Shown: positions 11,245 through 23,781, counted from the first letter of the stretch. The stretch is DNA of 64,000 nucleotides from Primula veris (GCA_963682055.1 OY821742.1:7277816-7341815); one strand, 5' to 3'. Numbers and translations are program-made. The notes: generated from the letters alone by a model not told the origin.

Positions 11245-12684
11245 TGTTGGAAAAGCATGTGAAAACATGGGTGTTTCCGAATGGTCACTGGACCAATTTC
11301 GAGTCATTATTTCGTGTAACAGCGCTGAGTTGTTTATACCGTACTCAACGTGGTTGAGTAGCCCGTGTGACGAGCTTCGTAACGGTATATCACATGACCT
11401 ATTCGGAGAATGGGTGTGAATACAAAGTGGCTTCAAAGTTGGTACCTCGGAAGCTCAAATCTGGAAAATCTGGAAAAAGAAATGGTTAATGAGAAAACCA
11501 TTTAGAATAATCCCATATTGGAAGATTAAGAGTTAATCTTACAATATATATAACATACCAACCCATGTAGTTATTAAACTAACATGTCCACATACACCTA
11601 AGAGTATTCGTGTGTACCACACACGCGCGCTCGCTCGTGTCTCGTGTCTCGTGTCTCGGGTCTCGGGCTCGGGCTCGGGCACGGGCACGGGCGTGGGCTT
11701 GGGCTTGGGATTTGGGATTTGGGATTTGGGATTTGGGAAATGTCTCGGGTCTTGGGTCTTGGGTCTTGGGTCCAAACCCGAATAGGGAGTTTTGTATAAA
11801 TTACAAAAAGCAGTCCCTAGAGTTTCCAGCAAGAGAAACGCCAGCAATAAATGGAATTGATTGCTGCGGTTTCAAAATTAAAGTGAGCGGATTCTGGGGG
11901 TGTAACTCCCAGAATTGATGACCTATATTTATGGCTGCGGTTTCAGTAGAGCCTATAAAAGGCAGCCCTCCCCCTCTCATTTGAACACACCTTCAAACAC
12001 ACAACTCACAGCATAAGCATCATATAGAGAGAGAGAACCGCACCACCAACAGCTCGACCTGTGGTTCGGTGCCGGTTTCCATACGAGCCACTCTGAGATA
12101 GAAGTTGTACCTTGGGAACAAAGTCCCGAAATCAGAAACCTTTAAAGGTGGTTCGGGAAATATTGTTTAAGGGAAACTGCTCAGCAGTTGCCTCTTCTTT
12201 TACTTTTCTGTTATTTATTTTTCAGTCATTTACTTTCTGTCCATTTCATTTCAGTACCGTTTCATTTCTGTAATTTACTTTTCTGTACTGTTTCTTTTCT
12301 GTATTTACTTTTCAGTACTGTTTACTTTCAGTCTTTCAATTCTGTAATTTACTTTTCAGTTCTGTAATTTCCAGTATTTACAAAAAAACCAGTCCGACAG
12401 TTTTTTATTTGTTAAAACCAGTCCGGCAGTTTGTTTAAAACCAGTCCGGCAGTTTGTTAAAACCAGTCCGGCAGTTTATGTAAAACCAGTCCGGCAGTTT
12501 ATGTGTTAAACCAGTCCGGCAGTTTCTTTATTACAGTCCAGCAGTTTTATTTATTTGTTGAGTCATGAATTGTAATTTATATTCCAATTGTGAGAAATAA
12601 AATTGTTTATTTCCATTGCGTTCCTGTCTTCTTTATTTTATTGTCCTTTCATTTATTGTATTCCAAATAGTACCAAAACCAACA
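11245..12684 (+). repeat. 3' LTR of element A
   Basis: The 1,440-bp copy matches 4601-6030 with the same TGTTGG and CCAACA ends. Its G-rich array (11658-11738) has fewer GGGCTC units and instead gains GGGATTT units, and it has one extra CTTTTCTGTA-type unit near 12280-12310. The TATA box is at 11954-11960 and AATAAA at 12596-12601. The target duplication TATAC follows at once. Confidence 0.95.
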
Positions 12685-13208
12685 TATACTTTATATACAA
12701 ATTGGGAATCCCCATTTTTACTTTTATATAAGTATATATATAGCATTAGTGTATTCGGTATGTATATATGTGTGTGTATTTATAAACGAAACCTTAAATA
12801 TTTTCAGGTAAAGAACTACGTGAATACAGTTGGTCTTCGCCTCCGGGTGAAAAAAGTTATATGTATTTGATTAGATTTTTTTCAAAAATTAGCGTTTCAG
12901 TCCTGCCCATTTGTAGCATTTGGCTTCGTCTTGATTATTTCCATATTTTTATTTCGTGTTGAGAGTCTTCTGGTGTATGTACTTATTAGAAGAATGCAGA
13001 CAGGGTTTTCCCCTTGTTTTTAACCTTAATGAAAACTCGAAGTCCATAATTTCAGCGTTTTCTTTTTTGACATTCTTTTTGGATCTGGTGTGAAATAAAT
13101 TGGGAAAACTAACTAGTCTGAATTTCATACCGTCGTATTTGGTTAAGTAGTTTATACCTTCATTCTACTGAAACATTGTTAAGTTGTATTGTTAATTTTC
13201 AGTAAAAA
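12685..13208 (+). other. Upstream flank of pseudogene F1
   Basis: There is no separate gene. Segments (GAGTCTTCTGGTGT, AGAAGAATGCAGAC, TTTTTGACATTCTTTTTGGAT) match the upstream flank of F3 near 29390-29520, so the 5' region was duplicated with the gene. A TTTTCAG just before the ATG (as at F3) may be the acceptor of a 5' UTR intron. Confidence 0.55.
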
Positions 13209-15026
13209 ATGTCAATTCTACCGTTGAAAAAGGACTTTCAAGTTAAAGGAGTGCAAGAGGACAGAATAAGCATTTACCTGATGAAATTATTTGTTGCATT
13301 TTATCTAAAATATCAGCAAGGCATAGCATTCAGACAAGCGTCCTATCCAGGAGGTGGGAGCATCTTTGAATTTTTGCTCCCAAGCTTGACTTTGAGTTTT
13401 ATCGGTACTACTGTCCGAGTCATATGGACGTTTATAAAAAAATTGACAGGGTTTTTCGGGAGCAATGTATGGATAGTTTCACTCACTCTCTTAATAACCT
13501 TTTGCTTCTTCGAGGCAATTATTGTATCGAAAGCTTTCGGCTATCTCATGTATGGTGTCATACCCAGACTGATTGTATACCAGCTAATGCATTGCTATGT
13601 CGTGCTCTTACTTTCAATATTCGTGAATTGGATCTTAAAACAAAGAGGTATAATGAGGTGCAATTACCTCAGAAGCTTTTCACTTGCAGGATCTTAGTGG
13701 TTCTAAAACTTAATAGTGAATTTGTCATTGATGTTCTTGAATTGATAGTGTTTGCTTGCCAAACCTTAAAACCCTTGTTTTAAAGCATGTCATTTGTTTG
13801 GGGGACGAGTCGGTTCCCAAGTTGCTTTCTGGATGTCCTGTTCTTGAAGATTTACAACTCCGAAGAGATAAAAGTGGATGTAGTAAAGTGTTTGTATATG
13901 GTGTTTCTCATCCAAAAATGAAAAGGTTGACATTGGAAGTTGGTAGTACTATATGCAATAACTACGATGATTTAGCACCTGAGATAATAATAAATTCCCC
14001 AAATCTTGAGTTCATCAACTTAGAATGTTCTTGGCCGGGTGATTTCGTGGTATGTTATTTGCCTTAGGTTGTCGAAGCGCACATAAGCATTGGTGAACAT
14101 TGTTTAGATGATGGCGGAGGCGAATTCGATGAAAAGAAGTTGCTAGCATTTCTAATAAGTATCGCAAATGTTGAGCGTTTATTTCTAACACTCGTGCATT
14201 TCATAGTAAGTTTTACACTGACATGAGTCGAAGTCTCCTCCTTTTTCTCTTTTTTTTTTCAACTTACTTTTATCTTATGGATGCAGTATTACTATTTTCT
14301 CCATGCCATCACCCCGGACCTGCCAAAATTCTGCAATTTGGTCTATATGGAGATATCAGTGCTTTCACATAATTTCCCAATATTATTGATGGGTTTTTTG
14401 GAAAGTTCCCCTAAACTTGAAGTTCTATCTTTGCCTAGGGTAAGTTGTTAAATTGTGTATAGGACAGTTTACTTCCACATCCAGGGGAGCTTATGTGACA
14501 ATCTTACACCTCTGTATCAAACCAATTTTCCATTAAATAGGAATATTTCCGATGTGATATGTAGTCATATCGTATAGAGAATATGGTAAATGTCAAAGAG
14601 TTCACTGCTTGTATATTAAATTTGTCTGGAATTCATGGTAGAGCATGTAACTGGAACATTTTATGATGCTAATTTCCTCATCTTACTTTTTAACAGGGAA
14701 TTTATTTCGATAGTTTTCTATTTGGAACGCATTCCCGCTGGCATGAAGCTGAGTCCGGCTGGCATGAACCTCAACATGTACCTAAATGTTTACTTCATAG
14801 CATAAAGATCATCCATTTACATTTGTTGCGGGAGGGGAAAGACGAGCGCAACATAGTGAAGTACTTTCTGAAAAATGTAATGAAATTGGAAAAGATGACA
14901 GTTTTTTGTAACCACCCACCAGAAAGTGTTTACTTTATCGAGCTTCAGAGAGAACTAAAAAATCATCTACGCGGCTCTTCAACTAGTCAGCTTGATCTTT
15001 TACTTTGTCACGCTTATGCGATGTAA
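13209..15026 (+). pseudogene. F1: F-box/LRR/FBD pseudogene, F3 subtype
   Basis: Alignment with F3 gives exon 1 at 13209-14205, exon 2 at 14287-14439 and exon 3 at 14697-15026, with conserved GT-AG sites. The F-box is broken: one base is missing near 13272 (the ISHLPDEI codons) and the conserved Trp of LWIF is TGA. Another stop replaces a Ser codon at 14065-14067. The LRR stretch (LPNLKTLVLKHVICLG, LLSGCPVLEDLQLRRD) and the FBD exon (GWHEPQHVPKCLLHSIK ... NIVKYFLKNVMKLEKMTV) are still easy to read, so loss is fairly recent. It lies just downstream of retrotransposon A. Confidence 0.9.
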
Positions 15027-16851
15027 ATTGACTGTTGTGTATTTCATTTTGAGGTACTTCGAATTGAAACTTGAAACTTTATGGTGCCTTTTTGGCCAGG
15101 GTTTTCATAATTTCCCGTTCTTGCAAATTCATCCTTTATAACTGGGTACACGGTCATTCTCTAATTTTAGCAAGTTATTTCCATTTCATACCCGTCCGTT
15201 TGAACTGGCTACACAGTCGTTGTGTACTTATAGCAAGTTTAGTTCATAACTGATCTATCAGTACTAAGTTCGAAGTAGTGTGGGATAAAGCATAAATTAA
15301 TAACTTATAATTTGTTACTCTAGTTTACAAACATATGCTTTACGCTGATTCATATATCAAGATATCGATGAATAATAAGCATGGAAAAGTAAAGTAAAAC
15401 CATCTTTAACCTATGCCAACTTCCGGCTCGCCTTTTGGCCGTTTCTCAGTTTCCGACTTCGAGCCATCCTCTCTCATCTCTTTGTTTACATCTACATTTT
15501 GTGCACTAAACATATTTATGCTGATTATTGTGTGTATATAAATGAACCCATTCCTGACTTCCATGTTAGTGTTTGGAGTTAGGACTCTTCGGGGGTTTGT
15601 TTCCTTAACATCGAAGTCTTTCCATCGATATGAATCAAATGTTCAAAAATCGGAAATAAAGAGAATTAGAACAGTATTTCAAACCCCTTGATTGGACACA
15701 ACAGATACACGATAATTAAGTAAAAAAATTCCGAGGCAGGATCTTACAATGAGTGATATTCATCAACAAAAGATTTTGTAACTTTCTTGCTATGTGTTCG
15801 GCTCGTTAAGAGTTTAGATTTTTTGTTATAACTGAACATGAATAAGTATTCTGAACTAATGAACCGAGGACGAACAATGTCAGAATCGCCTCGTTTGTTC
15901 ATTTCTAGCCCTATTGCCTATGGGTGATGTAGCCCTTTGGATCTGGTCTTATTTTTGCTCAATCTTTAAATTGTTAACCAGAGAAGTGCAAATGGAAAAC
16001 ATGAAGCATTTTACAAATCAATCTCTACCGTAAAATTGTGAGTCACGAATATTAAACATTTTACAAATATATTTAGGAAAGTATGCTCACAAAAAATAGC
16101 AAAAAAAAGTGCTTGTCGAGACTGGGTTCCGGACTTCATCCAGAGTCCGAATTGAGAGATGGGGTCTGAAATCGTAAGATCATTCCCAAATCCGTTATGT
16201 GAATCTCGCAGCAATTACGTTAGGAAGTTCCATTGATTCTCCCCATAGTTGCCAATGTATTGCATCAAAATTTTCAATTAGTTTATAGGATAATAATTTT
16301 CACTCATATTTTTAGTAATTTAATTATGAAAAGGACAATGTATACAACTAAGTTACTAGCTAATAAATAATATCTACGGAAATTAAACTTATAAACTGTA
16401 ACAAACTAAAATAAAAACATAAAACTATAATTTACAGTGGAAGGAGTAATAAATAACATGCCTCAACCGTCTGGACGAGTTACATTACTCTTATCAAACG
16501 TTTGATATTACTCCATATTTTTATCTTTTTATCAAGTAGTCCTAGGAATAAAAAGATTCAAAAACAAAAGAAATATTTAACATAATAGAAATACGGAGTA
16601 TTATTTTGTACGTTTTATTTTGACCTGTTCGATCAAATTGATTTATACTTCCAGATAACTAAAAGTAATGGACCGTGTTTATACTATTGTTTCTCGCAAT
16701 CACTGCGGTCACATGTGTCCCTTTACGACATCAAAATCGTAAAAAGTTATTTTATGGTCATTAAATCAATATAGTTTTATAAACATAGATCACTAAATCA
16801 ACATTTTGAAAACCGGTATCACTAGTATATATTTTGATAGTCTAAGGTTAT
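15027..16851. other. F1 downstream flank and spacer
   Basis: No gene is seen. The first few hundred bases (TTCTTGCAAATTCATCCTTT, TAGCAAGTTATTTCC) match the F3 3' flank near 32220-32310 and a stretch near 20190-20300, so 3' flanks were duplicated too. A segment at about 16740-16840 (GGTCATTAAATCAAT, ATCACTAAATCAA) recurs near 17150-17210. Confidence 0.5.
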
Positions 16852-17055
16852 CACTATAAAAAAAAATTCATATATCAACAGTTTAGTTACAGTTTGTCTA
16901 ATACTATACGGCTTGTTGCTGAAATTTAGCAACAATATAACAATAATTTCTGTTGCTTAAGTGCTTATAACTGTTACTATACCGTTACTGGATTTTCTGC
17001 AACAAGCCGTATAGTAACAGACTAATTGTTGCTATCCGGTCATTTTTTTGTAGTG
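16852..17055. mobile_element. CACTA-type MITE, family 2 copy 1
   Basis: Ends are CACTATAAAAAAA and TTTTTTTGTAGTG, flanked by the 3-bp duplication TAT (16849-16851 and 17056-17058). Subterminal inverted words ACTATACGGCTTGTTGC and CAACAAGCCGTATAGTAACAG could pair. The copy at 32865-33069 shares these. It is non-coding, 204 bp. Confidence 0.8.
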
Positions 17056-17058
17056 TAT

Positions 17059-17704
17059 AAAAGTGAATTTTTTTCGTCTAAAATAAGGTTGATTTAGTCA
17101 TATTGCTCGTAGTAACACTTTTCTTCGGCATTAAAATTGGGAAAAATGACTTACGGGTCATTAAATCAATTCAATTGCATAAACGCAAGTCACTAAATAT
17201 TGTAGAAAGTTATATTTTAGTGCCATGTGTTTACAAAAAGTTTCTAGTTAGTGTATTTATTTAGTGTACCGAGTTTACCAAAAAACTTGATTTAACTTAC
17301 TGACGTTTCAAATTCTTGATTTATTGTACCGAGTTTAGCAAATAAAATTGATTTTGTATACTACCATCAACTTTAATCGGTACACTAAATCAAGTTTAAA
17401 TGGTAAACTCGGTACACTAAATCAAGAATTTAAAACTTCACGAGACTAAATCAAATAAGATGTTAAAATCGAAACACCTAATCCAAGTTTAAATGATAAA
17501 CTCGGTACACCTGATCAAGATTCTAAAACCTCGCGAGACTAAATCAATTAAGTTTGTAAAATTGAAACACTAAATCAAAGATTCTGAAAACTAGCTAACA
17601 TTAAACTGGTATTTGTGTTAACACGAGTTAGTAAAATGTAAATTTACACATATTTAATATATTTTGACAAACTGTAGAAAAACATTCAATTTATATTCGT
17701 AGGA
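17059..17704. repeat. Spacer of dispersed direct and inverted repeats
   Basis: The words GGTACACTAAATCAAG, TAAACTCGGTACAC and GAGACTAAATCAA recur several times between 17270 and 17590, some as reverse complements (CTTGATTTATTGTACCGAG). The stretch looks like a decayed, internally repetitive non-coding element. Neither termini nor a target duplication could be fixed, and no gene is seen. Confidence 0.5.
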
Positions 17705-17713
17705 GAAGAGAAA

Positions 17714-18002
17714 GAGCCTGGATTTTTATACTACACTTTTTCTGAAAAAACGCACAAACCGTACAAAAAATGTACGGTTTGCAGTAATTTGGGGCAAACC
17801 GTAGATTAAATCTACGGTTTGCAACTGTGTAATTTTTCAGAAACTGTGTAATTTTTCAGATGATTGACGTGGGCTTTAATTACACTTTTATTTATTTGAA
17901 GGCTACACGGTACGGTACATAGGATTTGAATTGCTTTAGAGACATGAGTGACCTATAAATCCCCACAGTAAACCTTAGGTTTCCAGTTTGGACAGGCTTT
18001 AG

Positions 18003-18039
<37 letters not shown>

Positions 18040-18378
18040 AATATTATATGAACATTATGAAAAACACCCAACTAGACACTTTTTCGTAAAAACGTTTCAA
18101 ATCAAGATTTGGTTAATGCAAATCTCAATGGTTTCACGACGGGAACACAAATATGCATCTTGTTTTTTTTTTTTCTGAGATGTATAATGACATGTTTTGA
18201 ATTTTTAAATTTTACCATAATTTCGAAAATATGTCATTATACATCTCGGAAAAAAAAACAAGACGCATATTTGTGTTTCCGTCGTGAAACCATTGAGATT
18301 TGCATTAACCAAATCTTGATTTGGAGCGTTTTTACCAAAAAGTGTCTAGTTGGATGTTTTTCATGATGTTCCTATAAC

Positions 18379-18422
<44 letters not shown>

Positions 18423-18713
18423 CTAAAGCCTGTCCAAACCGGAAACCTAAGGTTTACTGTGGGGATTTATAGGTCACTCATGTCTCTAAAGCAATTCAAA
18501 TCCTATGTACCGTACCGTGTAGCCTTCAAATAAATAAAAGTGTAATTAAAGCCCACGTCAATCATCTGAAAAATTACACAGTTTCTGAAAAATTACACAA
18601 TTGCAAACCGTAGATTAAATCTACGGTTTGCCCCCAAATTACTGCAAACCGTACATTTTTTGTACGGTTTGTGCGTTTTTTCAGAAAAAAGTGTAGTATA
18701 AAAATCCAGCCTC
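17714..18713. mobile_element. 1,000-bp Mutator-like foldback element
   Basis: Two long inverted arms (17714 to about 18193 and about 18231 to 18713) are near-perfect reverse complements around a loop of about 40 bp. The termini are GAGCCTGGATTTTTATAC and its complement. A perfect 9-bp duplication, GAAGAGAAA, flanks it (17705-17713 and 18714-18722); 9 bp is diagnostic for the Mutator superfamily. Each arm also holds shorter nested palindromes (CAAACCGTACAAAAAATGTA and CCGTAGATTAAATCTACGG) and a TA microsatellite. It has no transposase, so it is non-autonomous. A transcript would fold into a long duplex that could feed small-RNA pathways. Confidence 0.92.
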
Positions 18714-18797
18714 GAAGAGAAATACACTCATTTTTTTACTCTCTCTATTCTCAGGTAACCTTAGCCACCATCCTTTCTTTTGTTATATACATATAAA

Positions 18798-18980
18798 CAG
18801 CGGGAAGCTAAGTGGGGACGATCGGTTGTCACGGCCACCCTCATAATTTTAGAAATCCCAAGTGACGTAATTTTTTTTTAGTACAATTTCTTATGAAGGA
18901 TAGATTTGGCACCCCATAAAAATATGTTACTTGTACATGTATTTTGACACCCCCATCTACACATCCTGAATTCGCCCCTC
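18798..18980 (-). mobile_element. hAT MITE, copy 1
   Basis: This is the reverse complement of the element at 63419-63602 with scattered differences. It starts CAGCGGGAAGCTAAG and ends GAATTCGCCCCTC, a decayed CAGGGGCGAA terminus. A perfect 8-bp duplication CATATAAA flanks it (18790-18797 and 18981-18988), as expected for hAT. It is 183 bp and non-coding. Confidence 0.88.
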
Positions 18981-19140
18981 CATATAAATCTATATATACA
19001 TACATAAACTATTTATATTAATGTTATATGTAAAACTTAGCATTATTTTAAGACTTGGGTACTGTTGGAAATTAGTATTTTTTAGGTTATTTGCATAAAC
19101 TAAAAGAAAAGTTGAAATATTTCATCTTTTTTTCCAAGAC

Positions 19141-19766
19141 CTTTTTTTAATTTGGGTTTAGTAATAAATAATAGAAATACCCAAATACTGAATATTTTCA
19201 TCACTTCATTGTAGAGTTCTGAAGAGTATAATATTAAGGAAAAAAGACGCATTCTTTAATAACTTTTCGGGTTTGGTGTGAATTGAATATGAATACTCAT
19301 TTTTTGTAGGAGTGAATTTTTTAAGTAAATTTGAATTGTGATTTGTTTCAGTTGTGTAGATTTCATTCATTTCATTTTGTTTATGTAGATTTCAATCTTT
19401 CATATACTCGCTAATTTCCATGGAATTGTTTGGTTTATGTGTACGTGTTGCTTTTTTAAATTGGGTTTAGTAGAAAAATAATAGAAATAACCAAATACTG
19501 AAATTTTCACCACTTCATTGTAGAGTTCTGAAGAGTATAATATTAAGGAAAAAGACGCATTCTTTAATAACTTTTCGGGGTTGGTGTGAATTGAATATGA
19601 ATACTCATTTCTTGTAAGAGTGAATTTTTTTAAGTAAATTTGAAAATTTGAAGTGTGATTTGTTTTGAATGCATATATTTCATTCCATTTCATTTCATTT
19701 TGTTCTGCGGATTTTATGTACTCGGTTATTTTCATGCGATTGTTTGGTTTATGTGTACTTGTTGCT
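19141..19766. repeat. Tandem duplication of about 313 bp
   Basis: Unit 1 is about 19141-19452 and unit 2 about 19453-19766; both start near TTTAATTTGGGTTTAG and end at GTACKTGTTGCT. Shared words include TTCTGAAGAGTATAATATTAAGG and the CTTTTCGGGKTTGGTGTG region. Differences are scattered single bases and small indels. No coding content. Confidence 0.8.
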
Positions 19767-21583
19767 ATTTAATGTTTATTTACAGGTAAGGTTCGCCTAA
19801 ATGGCTAAATCCCCGCTGATGTGGAGTGTTTTGGATTTAAAAAAAAAGTGTAAATTTGAACTTTTATGCAATATAACCATTAGGATTGCACGTGTTTGGA
19901 AATTTTGGGAGCGAGATTTTGAATGAATTGTTTTAGACATTTAATTAGAACGAAATAATAGATTGAGGAATAAGCCTTGTGAACTGTAGGTTTGGAAAAA
20001 TGGATAGTGTTTAGTTCATTGCATTATTCTTTTGGATTTTGTTCTATTGTATTGTTACTAGTACTCTGATTTTAAAACCATTATATCGGACCCCTGGTGT
20101 AATTTTAGTAAAATTAAGAATCTTACCTACTTTGAGAACTGAAGGGGATTTTACTGATTTTATTTTTATTTTTTTTGTGATTTTTGGCCAATGTCTTGAC
20201 AGTTTCATTACCCCGTGAACTCGTCCATTTCAACTGGGAATACACTGATGTCCATTTGAGCAAGTAATTTTCATACCCTGTTCATATTCTTCCATTAGAA
20301 CCATGTGCTGCCAATTGCCATTATCTACTTTTAGCAAATTTTATTCGTAAACCATGAGTACTTTATGTCCATTATGTCCATACTCCATAATAGCGTCCGA
20401 TGAAACATATTAATGTATGATTTTTAACTCACGTTATCGTTCCTAGAAATGTTTACTCCTATTTTCAGACATATAGTATTTCATGTTGTAACTATAAAAT
20501 TAAATTGTTTTCCATTGGTCTCTGATTTGTCCTTTTCTTTTATGAATATAGCTGGTAGCATTGTGCTTTTAAGATTAATTTTCACATAAAAAAATTAAGG
20601 ATCATGTATTTTTGTAATATTTACTAGCTGATTTTCCATTTAATCATTGAGTTTACTTTTTTTTTAAATTTCCCGACTGTTTTTTACTACAAAAAGATAA
20701 CAGGTTTTAATACTTTTATTGATTTACTGATTGAAGTTGGATACTGCCTTTCAGCAAGTTAGCATCCACTTACCAACCAATACTTTACTTTGAAATCGTC
20801 GGCCTATATGGTTTTCAGTTATTATTTTTTTTTGGTGAAAATTGTCTGATTAAAAAAAAATCACTCTATAAATACTTATAAACATATAATTTTGACATTG
20901 ACGCCTGCAATTCTGTAGAGGATGGGCATTTTCTTGTAAAAGAAGAAGACCTTAGTCCTTACTTTCATCTTCTTAAGTTGCATAACATGACATATTAGTA
21001 AACGGTTCATATATTAAACTTTATCATAGGATCCACTCATGATGTTGTTAGTTTTTATCCTTTCTCAGAAGCTTGTCGTAGGTATACCATAGGTTACATT
21101 ATTTTTGGAACAAGTCATAGAAGTATTAGTTACTCATATTACTTGATAGTATGCAGAAATTAGAATACAAGTAAAACAACTAGCACTTTACTGCACAAGC
21201 ATCTTTTACGTGGTTTAAAAAAAGGAAAATTAGTGTTGAATTTTTTCCAGTGTCACTTGGAGTAGCTCGTCTTATCAGGTTTTGGACCAATGGCGTAATT
21301 TCTTAGACTGAGAAATGATTACTATGAAGAAGAGAGAGGAATTTAATTTGAGATAGTGGTTGATTGTTCTAAAAAGTAGTTTTTCCGTTTCCTATTTCCA
21401 CTCCCGCTTCCCTTTTCTAATAAAGAGGTGCTAGCTAGTACTCAAACCCCGAACCTTTTATAAACATCCATCACTTGTGAGTTACATTACGTTCTATTGA
21501 TTTCTTAATGAAGAAAAGAGCCTCTTCTTAAACTTTATAGTCTTACTGTTTATAAATGTATGTTCACTGTAACAGATTTTAGA
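19767..21583 (+). other. Upstream flank of F2
   Basis: No separate gene. From about 20620 to the ATG the sequence parallels the upstream flanks of F4 (34740-36309) and F5 (41440-42199): TGATTTTCCATTTAA, CACTACAAA, GTCCTTACTTTC, GATGTTG. The gene was therefore duplicated with roughly 1 kb of 5' sequence. AACAG just before the ATG may be a 5' UTR intron acceptor. Confidence 0.55.
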
Positions 21584-23332
21584 ATGGGGTCATCAAACGT
21601 GAGTTCAGGAGTGAGAGCAGTCAAGGTCGACATGATCAGCCATTTACCTGATGAAATTATTTGTCGCATTTTATCTTTAATGCCAACAAAATATAGCATC
21701 CGCACAAGCGCCCTATCCAAGAGGTGGGAGCGTCTTTGGATTTTTCTCCCCAAGCTTGACTTTGAGTTCAATCCATATGACTATGAATCCCCTATGGGAG
21801 AGCAACTTGAGAATAGTTTCACTCGATCTGTTGACCTTTTGTTTCTCCAAGACGATTTGTGCATTCAAAGTTTCCGTCTATGTCTTCCGCATGACGATTA
21901 TGATGATGCAAGGATAAATGGTTTACGCCTTATGTCATGGTTTTTTGGTGTTTTGAAACACAATCTTCGTGAATTAGATCTTGAAATAGGGTTGTGTAAG
22001 CTTCCAGACTTGCCTTGGATGCTTTTCACGTGCAAGACCTTGGTGGTTTTAAAGATATGCGGTCTTTTTGTCGTTAATGTTCCTTATTACGTTAGGTTGT
22101 CAAACCTGAAGACTCTTGTTTTAGACCGTGTTATATATTCGGACGCTGGATCAATTCCAATGTTGCTCTCGGGTTGCCCCATTCTTGAAGATTTAGAACT
22201 TCTAAGAGATGCGAGGGGTGACCTGTCACTTTATGATGTTTCTCACCCAACAATAAAACGATTGACATTGCAACTTGATGACCCAGATGATGGCCCATTC
22301 TTACAATCTAAGATAATGGTTGATGCCCCAAACCTTGAATTCTTTGAGTTAAACCATCTGTCGGAGGGTAGTGTCCTAGTGAATTCGTTGCCTTCTACTG
22401 CTGAGGTACATGCCACTTTCTATCAATATTCAAACAGTATGGAAGACCATATCGAGCATGGAAACATTGTGGTAACATTTCTGAAATGTATCGCAAATCT
22501 CAAGTCTCTAACTTTATCCCATGATAATCTGCAAGTAGGTATTCTCCTCTGTTTTGGTTCAAGCAAACTCAAACTTTGTCCTGTGTGTTTCTATTTGTTT
22601 CCTCTTGATTTAAATAGCTATACATTTGTTTTTTGAGTGCAGTATTCTTCCCATGTCATTGGACCCAACCTGCCAATATTTTGCAATTTGGTTCAACTGA
22701 AGATTGATATGGTGTCTGCGATTTTCCCAAAAATGTTGATGAGTTTTCTTGAAAATTCCCCTAAACTAGAAGTTCTTTCGCTGCCATATGTAAGTTTGTG
22801 ATGTTTGTATATAAGAAAATTTAGTTGTTCTACATCTTGGGGACTGATATAGAAAGTCTTGACCTTTTCTGTATGTTTACGTTGTTGTCATATTATAACT
22901 TTTTTTAGTAAATATGAAAATAGTTTGATGCAATAACTTTGAAAGCAAGTAAAATAGGTGCATATATTTTGCTTATGAATTTATGATGGAACTTGTTTTC
23001 CCTTTATCTTACTTTGATAGGGAATACCATCAAACAAAACAAAGTTACTCTATGCAATGGATGTTGAACCTGAATATGGCTGGCACGAACCTCAACATGT
23101 ACCCAAATGTGTACTTTATAGCCTCCAGACCATCGAAATCCATTCCTTTGGCTTTGGTGAAGATGAGCTCAGCGTGGTGAAATACTTGTTGGAAAATGCA
23201 ATGGTTTTGGTGAAAATGATAATCTCTTCCCACCGTTCCGATACGAGTGTTGAATTTGTCAGGTTCCAGACGGAATTAGTGGATCACCCACGGGGTTCAA
23301 TAAATTGTGAAATGGATTTTTGGCATTCCTAG
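21584..23332 (+). CDS. F2: F-box/LRR/FBD protein, intact
   Basis: Exons by consensus splice sites and paralogue alignment: 21584-22534, 22643-22789 and 23021-23332, all phase 0, giving 469 residues. I chose ATG 21584 (MGSSNVSSG) over the upstream in-frame ATG at 21560 because the MGSS/MGSL start is shared with F4 and F5. The F-box is at residues 18-60 (ISHLPDEIICRILSLMP ... LSKRWERLW), LRR-like segments follow (LSNLKTLVLDRVIYSDAG, LLSGCPILEDLELLRD), and the FBD motif is in exon 3 (GWHEPQHVPKCVLYSL ... LSVVKYLLENAMVL). F-box proteins of this class bind SKP1/ASK and present substrates to a CUL1 ubiquitin ligase; the substrate is unknown. No disabling change was seen. Confidence 0.9.
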
Positions 23333-23781
23333 TGTGTATTCAACAACAATGGTTGACGAGTTTCTTTCTTATCTCTTAGATTGTCAAAGTCTGCTCTACA
23401 GCGTGTTGGATATCACTTGAATCTATGTTATTCGTACTTATTCTATTAGTATGTTTGTTTGGTTCCCGGTCTTGCTCCGAATGTAAAGCTCCATTGCAAG
23501 TCTGTTGTGTTGAACCAAGGAGATAGATGCTTTATGTCACCACAAATCGTTAAAAAAAATCATCATCCGCTTAATAGGAGGATACATCATACATGGACCA
23601 ATTGTGTTTTTAATGTTTTTAATTTGAACCAACAGTTGATGCTCTATTGGTTTGAGATTTTTGAGTAGAATTCATGGATGGAAATAGCAATTCTCGTAGT
23701 TTATGACCTATGCGCTTCTCATTTTTACTCCCATATACTGGCCTGATTGTGTACTAATTATGGAAAGAATTACACATGTTT
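23333..23781. other. F2 3' flank
   Basis: The presumed 3' UTR and spacer. No further gene or clear repeat boundary is visible. Confidence 0.5.

Larger units (their letters stand above)
4601..12684 (+). mobile_element. Ty1-copia LTR retrotransposon A
   Basis: Two long direct repeats (4601-6030 and 11245-12684), each bounded by TGTTGG and CCAACA, enclose a copia-order coding region: Gag, protease, integrase, reverse transcriptase, RNase H. A perfect 5-bp duplication TATAC flanks it (4596-4600 and 12685-12689), so this is a single unrearranged insertion. The coding region has at least five lesions: a shift at the C run near 7452-7466, a compensating loss near 7655, a stop at 8089, a one-base loss near 8828 and a stop at 9498. 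No canonical initiator-Met primer binding site follows the 5' LTR. The element is therefore structurally complete but not autonomous. It lies upstream of pseudogene F1. Confidence 0.97.

Noticed and set aside
11658..11738. GGGATTT units as interstitial telomere repeats
   Set aside because: Rotation gives TTTGGGA, not the plant telomere unit TTTAGGG; they are part of the LTR G-rich array.
18109..18366. 85-codon open frame
   Set aside because: It spans the centre of the Mutator-like foldback and has no homology; chance frame in a palindrome.
21560..21583. Upstream in-frame ATG of F2 as the start codon
   Set aside because: The extra eight codons are not conserved in F4 or F5, and an AG acceptor-like site lies between the two ATGs.
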